Below, one piece after another: positions 46,497-52,429 of a stretch of 52,429 nt of DNA (position 1 is the first letter of the stretch; every line of letters begins with the position of its first letter). A model generated the notes under the pieces. The model did no database searches, was not told the origin of the DNA, and worked only from the letters and a program-made list of their open reading frames with translations. A program made the position numbers and the translations under genes. This DNA comes from a virus, in the IMG/VR virus record IMGVR_UViG_3300032516_002092, positions 1 to 52,429 of that record; one strand, written 5' to 3'.

Positions 46497-48473
46497 GTGA
46501 AGCCACGCATCTTCCAGACCGGCCAGGGCCGGATATGGTTGCAGCGGTTCGGCCCCCGGCCGGAGCACCGCTACGAGTACCTGGGGTGCTCAGGCGCGGG
46601 TGGCGTGGGCGCCGAGGATGGCGAAGTGGCAGTACTCAGTTGCCCCACCGGCAACGATGAGTTCCGGGACACCGACACTGTCGGGCCACGGGGCAACAAC
46701 CCGACTGCTTCTTCGCTGCGGGGCCGCCTGGGCCTGGTCAACCGGCTTATGTCGCTGCGCTGCCCGTTCGACATCCAGGTTCTCTATGGCCAGTGCGGCA
46801 GCCCGGGCGACCGGGTGCGGGGCTGGGAGAAGATCCGGCACCTCTACTCTAACCGCATCACGGGCAGGTCGGGTAGTGACCTGACGGCCATGGTACCCGG
46901 AGACCGGGCAGCGCCGCTGGTAACCGCCGACCTGAGCGCAAAGCGGGCATGGGAGATTGACCCGCTGCGGTTTGCCGAGGTGGCAGCGGGCGACGTGACG
47001 ACGGAGATCGTCGCCATCGTGGTCTGCCCGGAGTGCGACGACTGCGAGGGCTGCCGGCACATCTACGCCATCGCCAAGACCCCGGCTGCCGGTTCACCCG
47101 GTATCCTGCCGGAGGTCATCTGGACGGAGGATGGCGGCGTTACCTGGAGTAACCAGTACATCGACACCCTGGGGGCCAGCGAGAATCCGAGCGGGGCGGC
47201 CTGCATTGGCGGCAAGCTGGTGGTCATCAGCCACGACAGCTGCTCACTGCACTGGGCCAGTCTGGACGATCTCGACACCTGGACGGAAGTTACGACCGGG
47301 TTTGTCGCGGGCGGCTGCCCGAACGCCATCTACTCGGCAGACGCCTCGCACACATGGATCGTCGGCGACGGCGGCTACGTGTACTTCACCAGTGACCCCA
47401 TGATGGGTGTCGAGGTGCAGGACCCTGGGCTCGCCACAACTCAGGACATGACGGCGCTGCACTTTTGCAGCCTGACCGATGGCGTGGCAGTCGGCGATAA
47501 CAACGCCGTCCTGGTGACAAAGAACGGCCAGACCTGGCAATCGTTGACTGGGCCCGCAACGGGCCTAAACCTAGTGACGGCCTGGGCAGTCAACCCAGCC
47601 ACCTGGTGGGTGGGCACCGATGCGACCGTCGGCCTCTACTACACGCTGGACGGCGGCCAGTCCTGGAAGGCTAAGGCGTTTGCCGAGAGTGGCCAGGCGG
47701 GAACGGTGCAGCAGGTGGTGTTCTCTGAAGACCCGGCGGTCGGGTACATGCTGGTGAACCCGGTAATAATGCCGCCACCACTAGACCCATGTGCTTACGT
47801 GGCTGCGGTACTTACCGACGGACCGGTGCTCTACTGGCGTTTAGACGAACTCTCCGGTGTGATTGCGGCAGACCGCAGTGGGAACGGACTCACGGGAACC
47901 TATAGCCTAGCTGATCTAGGGCAAGCCCACCCCTTTACGGGATGCTCTGGCAATGTTGGTATCCATCTGGCTGGCGGGACCTGGACGGTGAATGTCAGGG
48001 GCGCTGTGCCCGTACCTGCTCAAATCCAGTTCGGCACAGGCGCTTTCTCCGTAGAGTTCTGGGCCTATGGGCATACAACTTCTAACACGAACTGGCCCAT
48101 CAACTGCTGGTCGGCCGCCGATGTCGGATGGGGGGTGCAGGTGGTGCATACCATCCCCGTGTTCAGGTTCTATACGTATCATGGAGGCGCCGGGCACGGG
48201 CTGGCAGGTAGCCTCTTCGTAACCGGGCAATGGTATCACTACGTGCTCACCCGTGATGCCAGCGGCAACAAGAACATATACAGGAACGGCCTGCTGGACG
48301 CCGGCCCTAGCAGTGATGGGGGGATAGACGTCACGCAGGCAACGGCCGCGTTATCCTTGAGCGGAATGCAGAACAGTAACATCTTGTCCTATCACGGGCT
48401 CTTTGACGAGGTGGCACTCTATGACTACGAGTTGTCAGCCGTTCAAATAGCAGCGCACTATGCAGCAAGATAG
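46497..48473 (+). CDS. Tail protein with beta-propeller and LamG-like insertion (paralog 1)
   Basis: A 658-residue protein from GTG 46497. Residues 1-190 are a domain shared with the protein encoded at 48801 (RIFQTGQGRIWLQRFGPRP, then CPFDIQVLYGQC). Residues 190-420 contain Asp-box propeller blades (EDGGVTWSN, KNGQTWQSL, DGGQSWKAK). From about 435 it changes to a ConA/LamG-like jelly roll (VLYWRLDELSGVIAADRSGNG; FSVEFWAYGH; FDEVALYDYELS). The last propeller blade expected from the paralog is missing and is found instead in the small gene at 48528. This suggests a LamG domain inserted into the propeller. Confidence 0.8.
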   Translation: MKPRIFQTGQGRIWLQRFGPRPEHRYEYLGCSGAGGVGAEDGEVAVLSCPTGNDEFRDTDTVGPRGNNPTASSLRGRLGLVNRLMSLRCPFDIQVLYGQCGSPGDRVRGWEKIRHLYSNRITGRSGSDLTAMVPGDRAAPLVTADLSAKRAWEIDPLRFAEVAAGDVTTEIVAIVVCPECDDCEGCRHIYAIAKTPAAGSPGILPEVIWTEDGGVTWSNQYIDTLGASENPSGAACIGGKLVVISHDSCSLHWASLDDLDTWTEVTTGFVAGGCPNAIYSADASHTWIVGDGGYVYFTSDPMMGVEVQDPGLATTQDMTALHFCSLTDGVAVGDNNAVLVTKNGQTWQSLTGPATGLNLVTAWAVNPATWWVGTDATVGLYYTLDGGQSWKAKAFAESGQAGTVQQVVFSEDPAVGYMLVNPVIMPPPLDPCAYVAAVLTDGPVLYWRLDELSGVIAADRSGNGLTGTYSLADLGQAHPFTGCSGNVGIHLAGGTWTVNVRGAVPVPAQIQFGTGAFSVEFWAYGHTTSNTNWPINCWSAADVGWGVQVVHTIPVFRFYTYHGGAGHGLAGSLFVTGQWYHYVLTRDASGNKNIYRNGLLDAGPSSDGGIDVTQATAALSLSGMQNSNILSYHGLFDEVALYDYELSAVQIAAHYAAR

Positions 48474-48527
48474 GTAGAAGCCGACAGTTGAGAATCCCGG
48501 GATAGCCACTGGGCGTGAGGACAACAC

Positions 48528-48731
48528 ATGGCAACTGAAGCCCACATCTACCGCACCATCGACGGCGGGGCCACCTGGTACCGACTGCCCGAGGCACGCG
48601 GCGCCACTATCCCGGCAGCAGACAGCCTCAACACGCTGACGACCTGTGGCCCAAACCGAGTCTGGACAGGCGGCGTCAAGGCCAGCGGCGACGGCATCCT
48701 CATACGTGGCAACGGTTACAGCAGGAACTAG
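48528..48731 (+). CDS. Detached last propeller blade of paralog 1
   Basis: A 67-residue protein from ATG 48528, in the same frame as the gene at 46497 but separated by three stop codons (TAG, TGA, TGA). Its sequence (HIYRTIDGGATWYRLP; VWTGGVKASGDGILIRG) matches the C-terminal 62 residues of the protein encoded at 48801 (RIYETIDGGATWYRTP; VWAGGLADNGGDGIILQG). It appears to be the tail end of the upstream protein, now cut off by the LamG insertion. It may be translated separately and complete the propeller in trans, or be a remnant. Confidence 0.75.
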   Translation: MATEAHIYRTIDGGATWYRLPEARGATIPAADSLNTLTTCGPNRVWTGGVKASGDGILIRGNGYSRN

Positions 48732-48800
48732 CAGAGTAGCAGCCAGTAGCAGCAGCCAGCGCCGATAAACGTCGCCCCACGGGGCGGGAAGGAACACACC

Positions 48801-50327
48801 ATGGCCGAGCGCATTTTCCAGACCGGGGAGGGCAGGATTTGGCTCCAGAAGTTCGGTCCACGCCCCGACCGAAAGTACGAGCTCCTGGGCTGTGCCAAGC
48901 TGGGCGGCTTCGCCCAGGCCGAGGGCGACATCACGCCCATCCGCTGCCCGGACCCCTCCACCTACGACGAGTTCATCGACGTCGGCGAAATCCGGGGGGC
49001 ACCGGAGCTGCCCACGACTAGCCTCATGTCCAGGTTCGGGCTGGTCAACTACATCCTCTCGCTGAAGTGTCCGTTCGACGTGCAGGCTCTCTATGGCCAG
49101 TGCAAGGACCCGAGCGACCGGGTCAAGGGCTGGCAGAAGGTGCTACACTTCAATGCTGCCCGGTTCACCAACCGTTCCAGTGAGGACCTGTCGGCGCTGC
49201 AACCCGACGAACGAGCCTCCATCATGCTGACCGGCGACATCACGGCCAAGGGCTTGTACCAGATCGACCCGCTGTCCTGGGCGGTCAAGGCGGGCTACGA
49301 CGTGACCACGCAGATCATGGACATCGCTGTCTGTGACCGGTTGTCCTGCGGAGACTGCGGCGACGAGTCAGACGGCGGCAACAAGATCTACGCACTGGCG
49401 CAGCAACCCGGAGCGGGTTCGCCGGCCATCCTGTCCGAGATCATCTTCACCGTGGATGGCGGGCTCACCTGGTACAACGCCTACATCACGACACTGGCCG
49501 CGGCCGAACAGCCAACAGCCAATGCGTGCGTCGGTGACTACCTGCTGGTAGTCTCGCCGGACTCTGCCTCCCTCCACTACGTTGACAAGGGCGACCTGCT
49601 GACGTGGGCACAGGGCGGGAGCGTCACCGCTTCCCCCTGGGTCGAGGTGGCTACCGGCTTCGTCGCGACTAAGGACCCAAGGGCCATCGCTGTGGTCGAC
49701 GCCTCGCACGTCTGGATCGTGGGCGAAGGCGGCTACGTGTACTTCACCGACGACATCACATCGGGCGTTGTGGTGCAGGATGCTGGGGTGGCGACTACTC
49801 AGGACCTGAACGCTATCCATGCCCTCAACAGCCAGTTCGTGGTAGCAGTCGGCCAGAACAACGCCGTCATCTACACCCAGGACGGCGGGGCGACCTGGCA
49901 GTCAGTGACCGGACCCAACCCCGGCGTCAACCTGCTGAGCGTGTGGGGTGTGAGTGAGTCCATCTGGTTTGTCGGTACTGACAACACCGGGCGGCTCTAC
50001 TACACCCTAAACAAGGGACAGACCTGGACATCGGCCGGCTTTGCCGAGTCGGGCGTTGCCGGGGACATCACGGATATCAAGTTCAGTGAGGACCCGGCCC
50101 GCGGCTGGTTCTCGATGCGGTTGGCCTCCACGCTGGGGCGCATCTACGAGACCATCGATGGTGGGGCGACCTGGTACCGGACGCCGCAATCACAAGGCTT
50201 GAGCCTGCCACTTCAGGACACCATCAACTGCCTGGCGGTGGTGAACGTCAACGAGGTCTGGGCCGGTGGCCTGGCCGACAATGGCGGCGACGGGATCATC
50301 CTACAGGGTGTCGGGTACGAAGGCTAA
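48801..50327 (+). CDS. Tail protein with beta-propeller (paralog 2)
   Basis: A 508-residue protein, ATG 48801 after GGAAGGA. Residues 1-200 (RIFQTGEGRIWLQKFGPRP; CPFDVQALYGQC; GYDVTTQIM) form the domain shared with paralog 1 and possibly act as a tail-tube or assembly module. Residues 210-508 form a propeller with Asp-box motifs VDGGLTWYN, QDGGATWQS, NKGQTWTSA and IDGGATWYR, ending in a closing strand. The full blade set is intact, so this copy is closer to the ancestral form. It lies just before the tail assembly chaperone, where the major tail protein is often encoded. Confidence 0.8.
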   Translation: MAERIFQTGEGRIWLQKFGPRPDRKYELLGCAKLGGFAQAEGDITPIRCPDPSTYDEFIDVGEIRGAPELPTTSLMSRFGLVNYILSLKCPFDVQALYGQCKDPSDRVKGWQKVLHFNAARFTNRSSEDLSALQPDERASIMLTGDITAKGLYQIDPLSWAVKAGYDVTTQIMDIAVCDRLSCGDCGDESDGGNKIYALAQQPGAGSPAILSEIIFTVDGGLTWYNAYITTLAAAEQPTANACVGDYLLVVSPDSASLHYVDKGDLLTWAQGGSVTASPWVEVATGFVATKDPRAIAVVDASHVWIVGEGGYVYFTDDITSGVVVQDAGVATTQDLNAIHALNSQFVVAVGQNNAVIYTQDGGATWQSVTGPNPGVNLLSVWGVSESIWFVGTDNTGRLYYTLNKGQTWTSAGFAESGVAGDITDIKFSEDPARGWFSMRLASTLGRIYETIDGGATWYRTPQSQGLSLPLQDTINCLAVVNVNEVWAGGLADNGGDGIILQGVGYEG

Positions 50328-50363
50328 TCAGGCTAGCAGATAAACGAGTAGGAGGAGAGAAGG

Positions 50364-50876
50364 GTGACTGACGAGCACGTAGTAGCACAGATCGAAGCAG
50401 CGGAGCAGCAGCCGACCAACGTTGTGGTGCTGTCGGGCGGGCAACAGGTCCGGGTGCGGCCTGTCCCGCCCTTCCTAATTCAGAACATCATGAACCGCTA
50501 CCCTATCCCGGAGCCGCCCGAGGTCGCGGTGGATACGGTTGAGGGGCGCCAGATGATGGAGAACCCCAACGATCCTGACTACCTGGCGTCGGTCCAGCGG
50601 ATCAAGGAACACCGGGAGATGGCTGTCCGGTCGGCCTATCTGCTCAAGGGACTCGATATCGAGCTTCCCAAGGACGACAGTTGGCTGGAGGACCTCGACC
50701 TAATCGGTTTCCCGCGGCCGCAGACCGCTGGTTCCCGCAAGCTTGCCTACGTCGAGACGGTACTGGTACAGACCGCCGGGGACATCATCCGGCTGATCGA
50801 GGCCATTACCCAGCAGTCGGGCGTCTCCGAGGGGGGGATTGCCGCCGCGGCTGCGCGCTTTCGCAGTCAGGTATAA
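50364..50876 (+). CDS. Tail assembly chaperone (first frame)
   Basis: A 170-residue protein from GTG 50364 with GGAGGAGAG upstream. It is mainly helical and lies directly before the tape-measure gene, the standard position of lambda gpG-like chaperones. Near its end is a run of seven G (50831-50837) where a minus-2 frameshift would enter the next overlapping frame. The unshifted form would have the standard length of a G-type protein. It should coat the tape measure while the tail tube is built. Confidence 0.8.
   Translation: MTDEHVVAQIEAAEQQPTNVVVLSGGQQVRVRPVPPFLIQNIMNRYPIPEPPEVAVDTVEGRQMMENPNDPDYLASVQRIKEHREMAVRSAYLLKGLDIELPKDDSWLEDLDLIGFPRPQTAGSRKLAYVETVLVQTAGDIIRLIEAITQQSGVSEGGIAAAAARFRSQV
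50831..50837 (+). promoter_or_regulatory. Probable minus-2 frameshift site (G7 run)
   Basis: The reading GAG GGG GGG ATT gives a slippery run of seven G. A shift by -2 (or +1) enters the frame that is open to 51132. Phage Mu uses a G-rich site for a -2 shift in the same pair of genes. Confidence 0.6.
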
Positions 50877-51132
50877 CGGTGCCGACATCTCGACGATCTA
50901 TCTCAAATCGAGCGGAGTTACTCACAGTCTGGAGTATGAGGTTGCCGGCGCCGCAGTATCCTGCGGCGTCGGTCGCACCTCCTTTGAGGCGTGGCCATCT
51001 CGTGATCAGAACGAGGCAATCGCCTACTTACGCACTCACGCCAGGATAGATGCCGTCATAGCTCAACAGGAAACACAAGCGGCAGAGGCTGGGTCCAAGC
51101 GGCAGAGCGCTAAACGGAACAACGCGGGGTAA
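50836..51132 (+). CDS. Tail assembly chaperone frameshift extension
   Basis: Reading resumes at 50836 after the G7 run and adds 98 residues, giving a fusion of about 256 residues. A TTG at 50839 is an alternative independent start but lacks a proper Shine-Dalgarno. The extension contains YNGADISTIYLKSSG, a conserved-looking FEAW and a helical, Gln/Ala-rich end. It ends 4 bp before the tape-measure start. This G/GT-type arrangement is standard in long-tailed phages. Confidence 0.65.
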   Translation, partial: GLPPRLRAFAVRYNGADISTIYLKSSGVTHSLEYEVAGAAVSCGVGRTSFEAWPSRDQNEAIAYLRTHARIDAVIAQQETQAAEAGSKRQSAKRNNAG

Positions 51133-51136
51133 GATC

Positions 51137-52429
51137 ATGACCATGCAGCCCGTTGGCGTCGAGGCCCGTATCGAGGGCATGGCGACGTTTACTATGGCCG
51201 CTGACAAGGTCGTCAGCGGCCTAAACAAAATCAGCACAGCGGCCACGCAGACCGCCCACCAGTCCGAGACCATGGGCTCGAAGCTGTCAGGCGCGCTAGT
51301 CAGAGTCGGGGAGGCCGCGTCCGGATTCCTGGTAGCCAACGTAATCATGCGGGCGAGCCAGGCGTTTACCAATGGCGTGCAGACGGTGATGTCTTTTACC
51401 GCGAGCCTGGAACAGAGCAAGATCGCCTGGACTACGATGCTGAAGAGCGCAGAGGACGCTGAGGCGTTCCTCTACGACCTCCAGCAGTTCGCCGCCGCCA
51501 CCCCGTTTGAGTTCAAGGACGTCGAACAGGGGGCACGGCGACTAATGGCCATGGGGTTCGCCGCCCGTGACGTCAAACCGATCCTAACTGACCTGGGGAA
51601 CGTCGCCGCCGGCATGGGCCTCGGCGGGGTCGGTATTGAACGTATCACGCTCGCCCTCGGTCAGATGAACGCCAAGGGCAAGGTCAGCGGTGAGGAACTG
51701 CGGCAACTCACCGAGGCCGGCATCAGCACCAGCGAGATCTTCCGTATCATGGCCGAACAGACCGGGAAAACGACCGGCGAACTGCAGAAGATGCAACAGC
51801 AGGGTACTCTGACCAGCGCCGTGTTCATTGCCGCGTTCCAAACGTGGTCGCAGCAGCGCTTCGGCGATGCGATGAAGGCGCAGTCGAAGACGTTCACGGG
51901 CGCCATGTCCACCATCAAGGACTCGCTCCTCATCGTAGCGGGTACGGCCTTCAAGCCAATCTTCGACCGCATCAGTGAGCTGGCCCAGCGCTTTGCTGAG
52001 TTTGTCCAGTCAGATACCTTCATGAAGTGGGGGGCGAACATCGCCGCTGGGATCGACGTAATCCTCACCGGGCTCGGTGGATTGGTTGAGGGCTTCAGTG
52101 TCGCGTTCAGTTCCATCCTCCGGATCGTGTCGGACGTCGGCGGTCTGATCTTCCAGGTGCTCCAACTCCTGAACCCGTTTCGCCGTGCATCCCCGTCGCT
52201 AGTCGACAACGTCCAGAACGGCGTAGCTGTGATTGTCGACACGTTCGGGCGGCTAGCTGCGGTTCGTACCCCACTAGAATCGGCTGGGGCCGCAGTGGCC
52301 TGGCTGAGCGAGGTAGCGGCCGCGAGCATGGAGCGGGTGCGGGCTGCATCTGTAGATGCGACCATATCGGCACTAGCGGCCTTTGGGATCGGTATACCAG
52401 AAGCATACATGACGGCAACCGCTGCGCTG
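51137..52429 (+). CDS. Tape measure protein, 3' partial
   Basis: The frame from ATG 51137 stays open to the window end (431 residues seen). Residues 90-200 hold the classical tape-measure domain: SLEQSKIAWTTMLKSAEDA, FAAATPFEFKDVEQGARRLM, GVGIERITLALGQMNAKGKV and SGEELRQLTEAGI. Hydrophobic helices (IAAGIDVILTGLGGLVEG, AFSSILRIVSDVGGLIFQVL) follow from about 290. The full protein, whose length sets the tail length, continues beyond the window. The chaperone pair encoded upstream supports the call. Confidence 0.93.
   Translation, partial: MTMQPVGVEARIEGMATFTMAADKVVSGLNKISTAATQTAHQSETMGSKLSGALVRVGEAASGFLVANVIMRASQAFTNGVQTVMSFTASLEQSKIAWTTMLKSAEDAEAFLYDLQQFAAATPFEFKDVEQGARRLMAMGFAARDVKPILTDLGNVAAGMGLGGVGIERITLALGQMNAKGKVSGEELRQLTEAGISTSEIFRIMAEQTGKTTGELQKMQQQGTLTSAVFIAAFQTWSQQRFGDAMKAQSKTFTGAMSTIKDSLLIVAGTAFKPIFDRISELAQRFAEFVQSDTFMKWGANIAAGIDVILTGLGGLVEGFSVAFSSILRIVSDVGGLIFQVLQLLNPFRRASPSLVDNVQNGVAVIVDTFGRLAAVRTPLESAGAAVAWLSEVAAASMERVRAASVDATISALAAFGIGIPEAYMTATAAL

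Noticed and set aside
51661-52410. A 249-codon minus-strand frame at the right end
   Set aside because: The + strand has a tape-measure frame open from 51137 to the window edge with clear family motifs; the minus frame is its shadow.
1-52429. tRNA or rRNA genes
   Set aside because: No cloverleaf with a matching T-loop (GTTCGANTC-type) and acceptor stem was found in the gaps, and no rRNA-like stretch was recognised; a covariance-model search would settle it.

Overview
The window is one continuous piece of a tailed double-stranded DNA phage (or prophage) genome. Every gene except one lies on the + strand, genes are packed with ATGA/GTGA overlaps, and GTG and TTG starts are common. The DNA is GC-rich. 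Four near-perfect sigma-70 promoters (TTGACA, 17-18 bp, TATAAT-like) point to a bacterial host with ordinary housekeeping sigma factor; the host lineage cannot be named from the sequence. No tRNA, rRNA, CRISPR array, integrase or lysis gene was seen. No tail-sheath gene was seen, so a siphovirus-like particle is the simplest reading. The right edge cuts the tape-measure gene and the left edge cuts the first gene.

Layout. 1-4640: recombination and repair module (ERCC4-type nuclease, RecT-like annealing protein, RecB/Cas4-like nuclease, HARP-like/J-domain fusion, VWA protein). 4637-9959: HTH protein, ParB-methyltransferase fusion, PD-(D/E)XK-like protein, RepA-like helicase, an iteron-like repeat cluster that may be the replication origin, a degenerate Hjc-like protein and a DnaG-type primase. 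10011-11837: a RAMP-like conserved phage protein followed by a 0.8 kb non-coding array with exact 5-nt periodicity, then two small genes. 11861-13377: promoter, HTH gene and an intact TnpB nuclease without TnpA. 13382-18278: many small accessory genes, with DUF488, VRR-NUC and PAPS-reductase-like genes and a sigma-region-4-like regulator at the end. 18275-18385: a late-type promoter followed at once by an intrinsic terminator. 18386-31355: packaging and head genes (methyltransferase, small and large terminase, portal, MuF protein, protease/scaffold, capsid). 31645-44680: a glycosyltransferase/methyltransferase island interleaved with a collagen-like fibre. 44677-52429: connector, paired tail proteins with propeller domains, tail assembly chaperone with a probable -2 frameshift, tape measure.

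Three features stand out. First, the MuF protein (23688-27206) carries a JAMM-like domain, an ADP-ribosyltransferase-like tail and a 391-residue intein; the intein's homing endonuclease is not in the sense frame but on the opposite strand (complement 25314-26168), with its own extended -10 promoter, five zinc fingers and a Vsr/EDxHD-type core. Second, the array at 10623-11402 can be parsed without a single indel over about 640 bp into GGYNN pentamers punctuated by 9-mers (GGCAGTCRN); it is not coding and not a known repeat class that I recognise. Third, the phage seems to carry its own sugar-nucleotide and glycosyltransferase pathway among its virion genes.

How it fits together: early genes build a recombination/replication apparatus around the helicase-primase pair; the regulator at 17877-18278 is well placed to control read-through of the late-leader terminator; the late operon then makes packaging, head and tail proteins, with the island genes probably decorating virion or host-surface glycans.
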